DNA of 64,000 bases from Mycobacteriaceae bacterium (GTDB lineage: Bacteria > Actinomycetota > Actinomycetes > Mycobacteriales > Mycobacteriaceae), in contig JAQYQB010000017.1 of NCBI GenBank assembly GCA_028726465.1, positions 1 to 64,000 on the forward strand, given 5' to 3'. A model generated the notes under the pieces. The model had not been told where the DNA came from. It was given only the letters and a program-made list of their open reading frames with translations, and ran no database searches. The translations under genes were made by a program, and so were the position numbers. Below, in pieces: positions 9,184 to 17,521 of the stretch (within the stretch, counting starts at the first letter, position 1; each line of letters begins with the position of its first letter).

Positions 9184-9253
9184 CGAACTCACAGCAATGC
9201 GTTAGAGCTCAATTACGACAGGTAAAGCAACCAACTAGAGAGGTTGAGATTTG

Positions 9254-9877
9254 GTGAAAGGTACGCCTTCCACCCCCAAAAGGCCAATTTTCGCTTCTGT
9301 AATCGCTGCCCTGACGGTAACGCTACTACCCGTCAGTTCCGCTCATGCTGCTGATCAACATCAACCAGTTTAGACACCCCCGGCTGTTGCCAACACTAAT
9401 TCGGACAAGAGTGCAGAACTCACACGAGAGCTTTCCGAGAGTTTCGAAACAGTATTCACCGAAGTAGTCTCTGAACAACCCACGGGGCAATGGGAACCAA
9501 ATTACGAAAACGCCGCTAAACACGGATTATCTGCCCAAGAGGCCGATGCACTAGCGGAGTTCATGGAAACGCCCCTCCCCCAAGAGAGCCACCCAGAGCA
9601 GCCGGACATTGCCACCCGAGATTTAGGCTCCTTTGCTGAATGCGTGGTCTGGAATATCGCTCCCGTACCAATGTCTCCCCAAGACGCACAAGCCATCGGT
9701 CGACTCCTCAAGGATAAACAATGGAGCCAAGCAGCTGAGAAAATCACTCAGGTTGCTGCCTTGAACGGCGCTACCGCAGCTCTTGATTACGGCATTTCAG
9801 CGATTGGTGGCCCTGTCGCTTGGGCAGCAAAACTGGCCCTGTACGCAGGGTCTTGCGCTTTGAGTGAACAGATGTAG
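9254..9877 (+). pseudogene. Secreted bacteriocin-like protein gene, interrupted by an amber codon
   Basis: A GTG at 9254, preceded by GAGAGG, opens a good Sec signal peptide (basic start, hydrophobic core FASVIAALTVTLLPV, then SSAHA before AADQ). The same frame meets TAG at 9371-9373 and then stays open to 9877, encoding about 167 more residues. The downstream part is soluble and acidic, then ends in a hydrophobic C-terminal region with two cysteines (FAECVVWN and YAGSCALSEQM) and GGPVAWAAKLALYAG. That shape recalls streptococcin A-M57-like bacteriocins of Gram-positive bacteria; the resemblance is from memory and unconfirmed. A single CAG-to-TAG change would explain the break. The patch is AT-richer than its neighbours, suggesting transfer. 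Confidence 0.6.
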
Positions 9878-9894
9878 GTAGAAAGGTTTCTTCG

Positions 9895-10200
9895 ATGGGA
9901 TTCGGCGGTGCTCTGCACAGAACGAGCAGTAACGGTGGACCGTGGGTACCACCGGCATGGTTCTCTTTTATTGTCCTACCAGCCATGGTCGTAGCAAGTT
10001 TCTACATCAGCCAAGTGACCGGCTGGCGCGGCGTAGCTTCACCCAACGAAAAAGGTGTCTCGTGGAGCGAGGTGAGCTCGGAAGGATTATTGGGCTATTC
10101 GGCGCAATTCCTTGCCTTCTATTACCTTCTGGTCCTGCCGTTTTTCCTTGTGCGTAGGCACAGGTGGAAAAAGCGCGACAATCGCGGGACCGGCGAATAA
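9895..10200 (+). CDS. Small membrane protein, possible immunity partner
   Basis: 101 aa, family not recognised. Two hydrophobic helices (WFSFIVLPAMVVASFYI and GYSAQFLAFYYLLVLPFFLV) with a basic C-terminus (RRHRWKKRDN). Starts 17 bases after the broken toxin-like gene with its own GAAAGG ribosome site. A small, basic, two-helix membrane protein immediately downstream of a secreted bacteriocin-like gene is a common layout for an immunity protein; this is inference from context only. Confidence 0.5.
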   Translation: MGFGGALHRTSSNGGPWVPPAWFSFIVLPAMVVASFYISQVTGWRGVASPNEKGVSWSEVSSEGLLGYSAQFLAFYYLLVLPFFLVRRHRWKKRDNRGTGE

Positions 10201-10279
10201 GAGAAACCGGTTTCTCAAGGCAGCGGGAGAACAAGAGGTGCGACTCCTTCCTCTGCCTTTCACCGACTACCCTAAAACC

Positions 10280-10750
10280 ATGACCAACCTGCACATCGTC
10301 TTCGACAACCCCGTGATCCCCACCAACACCGGCAACGCCATCCGGACTGCGGCGGTCACGGGCGCGCACCTGCACCTCATTGAGCCGCTGGGGTTTAACT
10401 TCGACGACAAGCACCTCAAGCGGGCGGGGCTGGACTACCACGACCTGGCCGATATGACCATCCACCCCAACTTCCAGGCCTGCATGGATGCCCTGCCCGG
10501 CGCGCGGGTCTTCGCGTTTACCACCCACACGGACAAGTGGTTTACCGATATCGAGTACCAGGAAGGTGACGTACTGCTCTTCGGCACGGAGCCGACCGGC
10601 CTGCCGGCCGAGCACCTCGCCCACGAGCGGATCACCGAGCAGGTGCGTATCCCCATGGTGCCGGCGCGGCGCTCGATGAACCTGTCGAATGCGGCATCGA
10701 CGGCCGTGTTCGAGGCCTGGCGCCAGCTGGGCTTTAACGGCGCGGTCTAG
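10280..10750 (+). CDS. trmL: tRNA (cytidine/uridine-34 2'-O)-methyltransferase, SPOUT family
   Basis: 156 aa, the usual size of TrmL. Methylates the wobble ribose of certain leucine tRNAs with SAM. N-terminal HIVFDNPVIPTNTGNAIRTA and the trefoil-knot motifs LLFGTEPTGLP and IPMVPARRSMNLSNAASTAVFEAWRQLGF are characteristic. The start is the ATG at 10280; TACCCT lies about 6 bases upstream and no SD is seen, consistent with a leaderless message. Its stop shares the palindromic CTAG with the convergent PH-domain gene. Confidence 0.93.
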   Translation: MTNLHIVFDNPVIPTNTGNAIRTAAVTGAHLHLIEPLGFNFDDKHLKRAGLDYHDLADMTIHPNFQACMDALPGARVFAFTTHTDKWFTDIEYQEGDVLLFGTEPTGLPAEHLAHERITEQVRIPMVPARRSMNLSNAASTAVFEAWRQLGFNGAV

Positions 10751-12213
10751 GCCGGGTCCGGATCGTCTGTGGCGTGGGCGCTCGGGGCCGCCGGCAGGCG
10801 CCGGGCGCGCAGGTGGCTTAGCAAGGCGGCGGCGTCGGCCGGATCCAGGTCGCTGCCGGCCATGCGCACCGGCCCGGCGACCAGTTCGTAGCGGACGGTG
10901 GCCAGCCGGCACAGCTGGGCAATCGGGCCGGCGGTATAGGCCAGCTCCTGGATGTGGCTGTTGGCAATCACGCTGACCCGGCGGTTGAGCAGCCCGGCGT
11001 GGGTGATGCTGTTATCGCCCACCAGGGTCACGGCCTGCCGGTGGGAATCCAGCGGCGAGACCCACCAGGCCCGGCGCGGCGAGGAATAGGTCGGCTCACG
11101 GGCGCCCTCCGGTTGGGCGTAGCGGTCGATCTCCTTCTTGTCCAGGGGGCTGAGCAGCTCCAGCAGGCGGAGGGCCTGCTCCCGGCTGCCGACGGGCAGC
11201 ACCCGGGTAGTGCCCGAGCCCTTGCCCGCGGCGGAGCCGTAGCCGGCCACGGAGACGCGGACCTCCCACCACTTGGTCAGGCGCCACAGCAGCGGCTGGC
11301 GGACCTGGACGGCGTGGATGCGATCCAGTCGCACCGACTGGTGGCGCCGGTCGGCCAGGCCGTAGTTGATGATGAGCAGCGCGCGGCCGGAGTCGTCCTC
11401 ATCCAGGCGGGAGCTAAACCGCCACGAGGTGTCAATGAGCCCCCAGACGTTGGGCACCAGGCCCACCAGGATCGGCACCACGGTGGTAGTCGGCACCGGT
11501 GTGAGGATCAAGACCGCAGCAATCGCCACCACCAGCAACGTGCTCACCCGCAGGGCCGCGCCCAGCAGGCTGCGCCGCGTCGGGATAGGCGGGATGACCA
11601 CCTCCTGGTGGCCGGTGCCGCTGCCGGTGTCGCTGCCGGCGGCATCGTTAGCGGCAGCTGGCTCCGCGCCGGTGGGTGGGCGGCGGCCGCTGGTGCGGGT
11701 GAGGATCTCCTCGCGCAGCTGGGTGGCCGCGGGCTTTTTCAGGTAGGCGATCTGGATGTGGGAGGACGCCCCGCCGGCGGTCTCGACGCGGACGGCGGCC
11801 ACGCCGAAAATCCGGGCGATGACCGGCTCGATGACGTCGACGGCCTGGATGCGGTCGTAGCGGGCGGTGCGCAGCTGGGTGGATAACACCCCGCGCCGCA
11901 GGGCCAGCTCGTCCGTGCCCAGCCGGTAGCCCAGCCGCCGCCACCAGATGGCGGAGAGGAACCAGATGGCCAGGCAGACGCCGAGGAAGGCGGCTGCGGT
12001 CCAGGCGGCGTCCCGCAGGCCGCGACCCCAGTGGCCGTCGGCGATGAAGCGCGCGGCATCCCCTAGGACCTCGAGGTTGATGTTGACCACCCCGATGGCC
12101 AGGATGGCCAGGATGACCGACCAGAACTGCAGCAGCGGCGTGAGCCGGTGCACGCGGTGGAAGCCGTCGGCGTCGACGGCCGCGTTGTCCGGGCCGCGGC
12201 GGTGTTTGCTCAC
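10747..12213 (-). CDS. PH-domain membrane protein (YdbT-like)
   Basis: 488 aa with repeated bacterial PH (bPH2, formerly DUF304) domains. Two membrane helices near the N-terminus (SVILAILAIGVVNI; AAWTAAAFLGVCLAIWFL) lead into a PH unit (LGTDELALRRGVLSTQLRTARYDRIQAVDV). A second helix pair (STLLVVAIAAVLILTPVP) precedes another unit (INYGLADRRHQSVRLDRIHAVQVRQPL), and a third begins near NSITHAGLLNRRVSVIANSHIQ. Such proteins occur in pairs in Gram-positive bacteria, and B. subtilis YdbS/YdbT are linked to bacteriocin resistance. Overlaps the upstream partner gene by 4 bases. The C-terminal tail is hydrophilic and Ala/Pro-rich. Confidence 0.88.
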   Translation of the reverse strand: MSKHRRGPDNAAVDADGFHRVHRLTPLLQFWSVILAILAIGVVNINLEVLGDAARFIADGHWGRGLRDAAWTAAAFLGVCLAIWFLSAIWWRRLGYRLGTDELALRRGVLSTQLRTARYDRIQAVDVIEPVIARIFGVAAVRVETAGGASSHIQIAYLKKPAATQLREEILTRTSGRRPPTGAEPAAANDAAGSDTGSGTGHQEVVIPPIPTRRSLLGAALRVSTLLVVAIAAVLILTPVPTTTVVPILVGLVPNVWGLIDTSWRFSSRLDEDDSGRALLIINYGLADRRHQSVRLDRIHAVQVRQPLLWRLTKWWEVRVSVAGYGSAAGKGSGTTRVLPVGSREQALRLLELLSPLDKKEIDRYAQPEGAREPTYSSPRRAWWVSPLDSHRQAVTLVGDNSITHAGLLNRRVSVIANSHIQELAYTAGPIAQLCRLATVRYELVAGPVRMAGSDLDPADAAALLSHLRARRLPAAPSAHATDDPDPA

Positions 12214-12683
12214 AGCCCGCTCATCCTCTCCCGGGCCTTGACGGCCAGGCGCTCGCGCAGCTGGTCCGCGGTCTGGGCCGGCAGGCCCTTGACGGTCGCG
12301 TCCGTGGTCGCCGAGGCCGTGTGCAGCTGCAGCTTCTTAATGCCCAGCCAGCGCTGGATGGGCCCGGCGGTCGCGTCCACGAACTGGATGCGCCCGTAGG
12401 GCACCACGGTGAAGGTGTGCCACAGCTTGCCGCGGGTAATGAGCAGCTCGTCGTCGGTTTCCAGCCAGCCCAGGTTGCGCACCTGGGCGGGGATGAGCCA
12501 GGCCAGCCACGCGCCGAAGGCGGCAATGACGATAAGGCCCCAGTACCACCAGCTGGCCCAGAAAAATCCCAGGGCGCCTACGCCCAGGGCCAGGGCTATC
12601 AGCCAGATCGCGGCATTGATGTAGCGGGCCTTGACCAAGGCTTGGGAGACCGGGTTGAGCTCCGGCGAGGCGACAGCGTTCAT
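12210..12683 (-). CDS. PH-domain membrane protein (YdbS-like)
   Basis: 157 aa. Two closely spaced membrane helices (about residues 24-60, AAIWLIALALGVGALGFFWASWWYWGLIVIA, described in two parts) are followed by one bacterial PH domain (LETDDELLITRGKLWHT, VPYGRIQFVDATAGPIQRW). It precedes the longer PH protein and overlaps it by 4 bases, so the two are co-translated and probably form a complex in the membrane. Confidence 0.87.
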   Translation of the reverse strand: MNAVASPELNPVSQALVKARYINAAIWLIALALGVGALGFFWASWWYWGLIVIAAFGAWLAWLIPAQVRNLGWLETDDELLITRGKLWHTFTVVPYGRIQFVDATAGPIQRWLGIKKLQLHTASATTDATVKGLPAQTADQLRERLAVKARERMSGL

Positions 12684-12773
12684 GCGCTTTAGCCTAACAA
12701 TCCTGGGCGCGACTGCCGGGTGATAGCCGCGGTGCTACGCCCGGGCGGGTGCCGCGCGCCGGAAAACTACACC

Positions 12774-12802
12774 TTGACTAGCCGTTATGTTTATATAATA
12801 AT
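12774..12802 (+). promoter_or_regulatory. Near-consensus promoter of the XRE regulator
   Basis: TTGACT (12774-12779) followed after 17 bases by AATAAT (12797-12802); TATAAT also occurs at 12794-12799. Either -10 places the transcription start at or just before the ATG at 12810, so the mRNA would have almost no leader. This is one of the closest matches to a sigma-A promoter I saw in the window. Confidence 0.65.
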
Positions 12803-12809
12803 TTCTTGC

Positions 12810-13070
12810 ATGTCCCCGAAGAAGAAGCCGCGCCGCCCCATCTACAACCGCGTGCGCCTGCTTCGCGTCGAGCGCGGCGTCTCCCGCGCCGAGCTGGCCG
12901 CGGCCGTGGATGTGAACCCCCAGTCCATCGGGGCGCTCGAGCGCGGCGACCACTCGCCCAGCCTGGACCTGGCCTTTAGCATCTGCGAGTTTTTCGACCT
13001 GCCCGTCGAGGCCGTCTTCTCCCGCACCGAGTTCACCCCGCTGTCCAGCGAGCTCTACCAGCGGATCTAG
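12810..13070 (+). CDS. Small XRE-family (HTH_3) transcriptional regulator
   Basis: 86 aa. A single Cro/C1-type helix-turn-helix: NRVRLLRVERGVSRAELAAA, then VNPQSIGALERGDHSPSLDLAFSICEFF. FDLPVEAVFS completes the domain, as in the YozG/small HipB-like regulators of about 70-90 residues. Start placed at the ATG at 12810 because of the promoter directly upstream; the open frame extends further 5' but that part is not protein-like. Targets unknown. Convergent with dnaE2. Confidence 0.88.
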   Translation: MSPKKKPRRPIYNRVRLLRVERGVSRAELAAAVDVNPQSIGALERGDHSPSLDLAFSICEFFDLPVEAVFSRTEFTPLSSELYQRI

Positions 13071-13108
13071 CCGGGCCCTCCCCGGCGCCTCCGGCGGCTG
13101 GCGCCCGC

Positions 13109-16100
13109 CTAGCGGAAGTCCCGCGAGCCGCGGCTGAAATACTCTCCGATATCCAGCGGCTCGAGCTTGTCCGCCACCACGCTGACCGCGCCCGTGGCGT
13201 TCTGGACAATACCCCGGATGACCAGCGTCTTGGCCGTGCGCGCCAGCACCTTCTGCCGCTTCCACAGCCCGGGCGAGACCATCACGTTCATCAGCCCCGT
13301 CTCATCCTCCATCCCTAAGAAGATGAGGCCGGCGGCCGTCTGCGGGCGCTGCCGGTGCGTGATGATCCCGGCCAGGCGCACGCGGGTGCCGTCCGGGACC
13401 GCGGCCAGGTCGCGCGCCCGCAGGATGCCGGCGGCATCCAGGGCCCCGCGCACCGCGGACATCGGCTGCCGGTCGTGGCTGACCCCGGTGGCGGCGATGT
13501 CTTGGGCCAGCAGCTCGAAGGAGGACATGCCGGGCAGGGCCGGCGCCGAAATGGCGGACATGCCGGGCAGCATGCCGGCGCGCTCGGTGGCCGCCACCCC
13601 GGCCTGCCACAGCGCCTGCCGGCGGCTTAGCCCCAGACAGTCCAGGGCGCCGGCCTCGGCCAGGGCCTCGACCTGGGCGACCTTTAGCCCCGCCCGGCGC
13701 GACAGGTCCGGGATGTCCGTGTACGGCGCGTTGGCCTCCACCCGCTCGGCCGCCTTGTCGCCCAAGCCCTTGACCAAACCCAGCCCTAGGCGGATGGCCA
13801 TGGGACCAGGTGGGCCGCCCGGCCGGGGTGGGGTGGGCTCGCAGGTCTCCACGCTCGACTCCTTGCCGGAGGCGTTGATGCTGACCGGGCGCACCGGCAC
13901 GCCGTGGCGGCGGGCGTCCTGGATGAGCGACTGCGGGGAATAAAAGCCCATCGGCTGGGCGCGCAGCAGGCCCACGCAGAACTGCGCCGGGTAGTGGTGC
14001 TTGAACCAGGCGGAGAAATACACCAAGGAGGCAAAGGACTGGGAGTGCGACTCCGGGAAGCCGTAGGCGGCAAACGCCACGATCTTGTTCCAGAGCTTGT
14101 CCGCCGTCTCCCCGGTGATCCCGTGGGTGGCGGCCAGGCCGGCGAAGAACTGGTCTTTCAGCGCGGCCATCTTCTCCGGCGAGCGCTTCGAGCCCATCGC
14201 GCGGCGCAGATCGTCGGCCTGGGCGCCGGTAAAACCGGCGGCATCGACGGCAATCTGCATCAGTTGTTCCTGGAACAGCGGGATCCCCAGCGTCTTGCCC
14301 AGGGACTTTTCCAGCACCGGGTGATCGTAGGTGACCTCCTCCAGCCCGTCGCGGCGGCGCAGGTACGGGTGCACGGACCCGCCCTGGATGGGGCCCGGGC
14401 GGATGAGGGCGACCTCGACGACCAGGTCGAAGAAGACGCGGGGCTTCAGCCGCGGCAGGGTGGCCAGCTGCGCACGGGACTCGACCTGGAAGACGCCGAC
14501 GGCATCAGCCCGGCAGAGCATGTCGTAGACGGCCTCCTCCGCCAGATCTAGCTCCCAGAGGTTGACCTCACGGCCGGTCGACTCGGCCACCAGGTCCTGC
14601 ATGTGGTGCAGGGCCTCCAGCATGCCCAGCCCCAGCAGGTCGAATTTGACCAGGCCGGCGGCCGCGCAGTCGTCCTTGTCCCACTGCAGCACCGAGCGAC
14701 CCTCCATCCGCGCCCACTCCATGGGCACCACGTCCGCGATAGGCCTATCGCACAGCACCATCCCGCCGGAGTGGATGCCCAGGTGCCGCGGCTGGCCCAG
14801 GAATTCCTCGGCGAGTGCGACCACGTCCGCCGGGGGCTCGTCGGTGCCCTTCGACCAGGCGTCCGCGCTGCCCTGCGGGTAGCCCAGGGCGCGGGCGGCG
14901 TCCCGGGTCGCACCCTTGCGGCGGTAGGTGTTGACGTTGGCCACCTGCGCGGCCTGCTGGCGCCCGTAGGCGGAGTAGACGTACTGGATGACCTCCTCGC
15001 GGCGGCCGGACTCAATATCAACGTCGATATCCGGCGGGCCGTCCCGGTCCGGGGACAAGAAGCGTTCGAAGAGCAGGCCCGCGGAGATGGGCTCCGCGTT
15101 CGTGATGCCGAGAGCGAAGCAGACCGCGGAGTTGGCGGCGGAGCCGCGGCCCTGGCACAGGATGTTTTCCCGGCGGCAGAAATCCACCAGGTCCGTGACG
15201 ATGAGGAAATATCCGGGAAAGCCCAGCTGCTCCACCACGGCGAGCTCGTGTTCTATCTGTTTTTTCGCGCGCTCGCGGATATCGGCCGGCCGGCTCGCGT
15301 AGCGCTTGCGCGCCCGCACGTAAACCAGCGTACGCAGCCAGGTCATCTCCGTGTGCCCGTCCGGCACGTCAAAGTGCGGCAGGTTGGGCACCAAAACGTC
15401 CCAGCGGAAGCTGCAGTCGCGCCCCAGCTGGGCCGCGGCGGCCAGCAGATCCTCGCGTCCGGGAAGCAGGCGCGCCATGTCCTCGCCGGAGCGCAGCCAG
15501 CTCGCCCCCATCGGGTGCTGGTCCGGGTCCGCCTGCTGCAGGGACTGCCGGTGGGCCAAGGCGTTTTTCGCCGCCGCCAAGCGGGCCTGGGTGCGCCGCG
15601 CCGCCGCCGGGCGGGCGCTCGCGATAGCCCGCAGCCCCCAGCCGTCCCGGGCGGCATCCAGCCGGCGGTGGCGGTCCGCGTCCGCCGGCACCATGGTGCT
15701 GGCGTATTCAAGCACCACGTTGTCGGCCCCGGCGGCGCCCACCAGCTGCTCCAACCGGTCCACCCAGTCCACGTCGGCGAGGTAGACCACCTCCTCGCCC
15801 AGGGCGCGGGCGACCTGCGCCAGCGGCGGGTAGGCGGTCTTGCCCTTCTCCCCGGCCGCCATCTTGGCCTGGGCGATAAGCCGCGACAGGCGCCGGTAGC
15901 CCTCCGGGCCGCGCGCCAGCACCGTCAGGACGCCCTCGTCCAGGCTCAGCTCGGCGCCGAAGACCGTGGGCAGGCCCGCGCGGGCGGCGGCTTCGGCGAA
16001 TTTCATCAGGCCGTAGAACCCGTCCCTGTCCACCAGCGCCAGGGATTCCAGGCCTAGTTCAACTGCGCGTTCGACCAACTCCTCCGGCTCGGAGGCGCCC

Positions 16101-16282
16101 TGCAGGAAGGAATAGCTCGACACGGCGTGCAGCTCCGCAAACGGCACCGCGGATTTCCCCTTAGCCCGCGGTACGTCCTGCTCAGCGCTGTGGTTTACGG
16201 GCACAGGCGTGAGCGCCGGGCGGCCGGAAAGGATCCGCTCCAGCCGCGACCAGCTCAGCGCCCGTCCACCGTTGAATCTCAC
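13109..16282 (-). CDS. dnaE2: Error-prone DNA polymerase DnaE2
   Basis: 1057 aa. C-family polymerase used for damage-induced translesion synthesis with ImuA' and ImuB. It opens with an actinobacterial-type leader, then the PHP domain (FAELHAVSSYSFLQGASEPEE), the catalytic acidic pair in PPDIDVDIESGRREEV, the finger region RGSAANSAVCFALGITNAEP, the helix-hairpin-helix, and an OB domain near the end (TRVRLAGIITHRQRPQTA). The start is the GTG at 16282; TAGGCT lies 7 bases upstream, suggesting a leaderless transcript. A LexA-like box sits just upstream. imuB-imuA' lie 5 kb away rather than adjacent. Confidence 0.95.
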   Translation of the reverse strand: MRFNGGRALSWSRLERILSGRPALTPVPVNHSAEQDVPRAKGKSAVPFAELHAVSSYSFLQGASEPEELVERAVELGLESLALVDRDGFYGLMKFAEAAARAGLPTVFGAELSLDEGVLTVLARGPEGYRRLSRLIAQAKMAAGEKGKTAYPPLAQVARALGEEVVYLADVDWVDRLEQLVGAAGADNVVLEYASTMVPADADRHRRLDAARDGWGLRAIASARPAAARRTQARLAAAKNALAHRQSLQQADPDQHPMGASWLRSGEDMARLLPGREDLLAAAAQLGRDCSFRWDVLVPNLPHFDVPDGHTEMTWLRTLVYVRARKRYASRPADIRERAKKQIEHELAVVEQLGFPGYFLIVTDLVDFCRRENILCQGRGSAANSAVCFALGITNAEPISAGLLFERFLSPDRDGPPDIDVDIESGRREEVIQYVYSAYGRQQAAQVANVNTYRRKGATRDAARALGYPQGSADAWSKGTDEPPADVVALAEEFLGQPRHLGIHSGGMVLCDRPIADVVPMEWARMEGRSVLQWDKDDCAAAGLVKFDLLGLGMLEALHHMQDLVAESTGREVNLWELDLAEEAVYDMLCRADAVGVFQVESRAQLATLPRLKPRVFFDLVVEVALIRPGPIQGGSVHPYLRRRDGLEEVTYDHPVLEKSLGKTLGIPLFQEQLMQIAVDAAGFTGAQADDLRRAMGSKRSPEKMAALKDQFFAGLAATHGITGETADKLWNKIVAFAAYGFPESHSQSFASLVYFSAWFKHHYPAQFCVGLLRAQPMGFYSPQSLIQDARRHGVPVRPVSINASGKESSVETCEPTPPRPGGPPGPMAIRLGLGLVKGLGDKAAERVEANAPYTDIPDLSRRAGLKVAQVEALAEAGALDCLGLSRRQALWQAGVAATERAGMLPGMSAISAPALPGMSSFELLAQDIAATGVSHDRQPMSAVRGALDAAGILRARDLAAVPDGTRVRLAGIITHRQRPQTAAGLIFLGMEDETGLMNVMVSPGLWKRQKVLARTAKTLVIRGIVQNATGAVSVVADKLEPLDIGEYFSRGSRDFR

Positions 16283-16303
16283 ACCGCACAGCCTAGCAAG
16301 ATA

Positions 16304-16317
16304 CGAACTCGTGTTCT
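16304..16317 (-). promoter_or_regulatory. LexA (SOS) box before dnaE2
   Basis: CGAAC-TCGT-GTTCT matches the actinobacterial SOS core CGAAC-N4-GTTCG at 9 of 10 positions. It lies 22-35 bases upstream of the dnaE2 GTG, over the promoter, and so should make dnaE2 damage-inducible. Confidence 0.72.
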
Positions 16318-16376
16318 AATTACTCACACCTTACAAACCGAGCAGTCTGTGAATATGCATAAAATCTGCAAGTAAA

Positions 16377-16411
16377 TAGACAAAGCGGTATACAGACTGT
16401 TAGGTTATAAC
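16377..16411 (+). promoter_or_regulatory. McbR operator and -10 element before metQNI
   Basis: TAGAC-AAAGCG-GTATA (16377-16392) matches the McbR consensus TAGAC-N6-GTCTA at 9 of 10 positions and resembles the metY site even in its spacer (AGAGCG versus AAAGCG). TATAAC (16406-16411) follows as a -10 element, so the box would cover the -35 region. In C. glutamicum the metQNI genes are known McbR targets. Confidence 0.75.
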
Positions 16412-16525
16412 CCATCGAGGTTGCGCGCCCCGCAACCCGCTTTATTACGCCTGCCGACGGCGCTCGGGCACTGCCCCGAGACACCGCCCGGCCTTATAAA
16501 AGTCACACAGAAAAGGACCATTCTC

Positions 16526-17401
16526 ATGCAGATCCGTCGCGCACTTGCCGCAGCCGCCGCCACCGTCGTGGCAGCGACCGGCCTGGTTGCCTGCTCCTCC
16601 GACTCCGAGGGCGGGGAAATTACCAAGGATTCGAAGATCGCCGTCGGCACCACCGACGCCTCCAAGAAGGCCTGGGCGGCATTCGAGACCGCCGCCAAGG
16701 ACCAGGGCTTCGACCTGGATATCGTCAATTACTCGGATTACACCACCCCGAACCAGGCCCTGGAGCAGGGCGAGCTGGACACCAACAACTTCCAGCACCT
16801 GAAGTTCCTGGCCGAGTACAACAAGGGCAACGGCACCGCCCTGGTGCCGATCGCCGCCACCGAGATCGTGCCGCTGGCCCTGTTCTGGAAGGACCACAAC
16901 TCCCTGGACGGCATCGAGGGCGAAAACGTCGCCATCCCGAACGACTCCACCAACCAGGGCCGCGCCATCAACCTGCTGGTCCAGCAGGACCTGGTCACCC
17001 TGAAGCAGGACGGGCTTATTACCCCGACCCCGGCCGACATTGACGAGAAGGCCTCCAAGGTCAAGGTCACCCCGGTCGGCGCCGAGCAGACCACCTCCGC
17101 CTACAGCGAGGGCACCCCGGCCGTCATCAACAACTCCTTCCTGGAGCGCGCCGGCATCGACCCGACCACCGCGGTGGTCCAGGACGACCCGAACTCCGAG
17201 GAGGCCGAGCCCTACATCAACGTCTTCGCCGTGCGCTCGGAGGACGCCGACAACGAGACCCTCAAGGAGCTCGTCAAGATCTGGCACACCCCCGAGGTCC
17301 AGGAAGCCGTGCAGGAAGACTCCAAGGGCACCTCCGTTTCCGTGGAGCGCACCCCGGAGGAACTGCAGGACATCCTCAAGCGCCTGGAAGAAGACCTCTA
17401 A
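16526..17401 (+). CDS. metQ: Methionine ABC transporter, substrate-binding lipoprotein
   Basis: 291 aa. The signal peptide ends in a lipobox (GLVAC, Cys at about residue 23), so it is a membrane-anchored lipoprotein. The NlpA/MetQ fold shows VGTTDASKKAWAAFETAAKD, YSDYTTPNQALEQGELDTN with the FQHLKFLAEYN segment, AIPNDSTNQGRAINLL and the Asn-rich AVINNSFLERAGI. It hands methionine to MetI/MetN. The start at 16526 has AAAAGGA 8 bases upstream. First gene of metQNI; under a probable McbR box. Confidence 0.95.
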   Translation: MQIRRALAAAAATVVAATGLVACSSDSEGGEITKDSKIAVGTTDASKKAWAAFETAAKDQGFDLDIVNYSDYTTPNQALEQGELDTNNFQHLKFLAEYNKGNGTALVPIAATEIVPLALFWKDHNSLDGIEGENVAIPNDSTNQGRAINLLVQQDLVTLKQDGLITPTPADIDEKASKVKVTPVGAEQTTSAYSEGTPAVINNSFLERAGIDPTTAVVQDDPNSEEAEPYINVFAVRSEDADNETLKELVKIWHTPEVQEAVQEDSKGTSVSVERTPEELQDILKRLEEDL

Positions 17402-17521
17402 ACTTAACTCCCGGCACCTTCCACCCCGCCGACGCGCCCAGCCCACTGGCTACCGCGTTGCCGGGGTTGTACCACGTTTAATGAACCCGCTACTGCACAC
17501 GCAACAACCAAGGGGCTTTTA

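Noticed and set aside
12684..12710. TTAGCCTAAC near 12690, resembling the core of a DtxR iron box
   Set aside because: The outer parts of the 19-base DtxR consensus do not match, and the PH-domain genes are not typical iron genes.
14603..16057. A 484-codon plus-strand frame inside dnaE2
   Set aside because: Antisense of a strongly conserved polymerase gene, rich in Arg/Ala/Gly/Pro, with no RBS or promoter.
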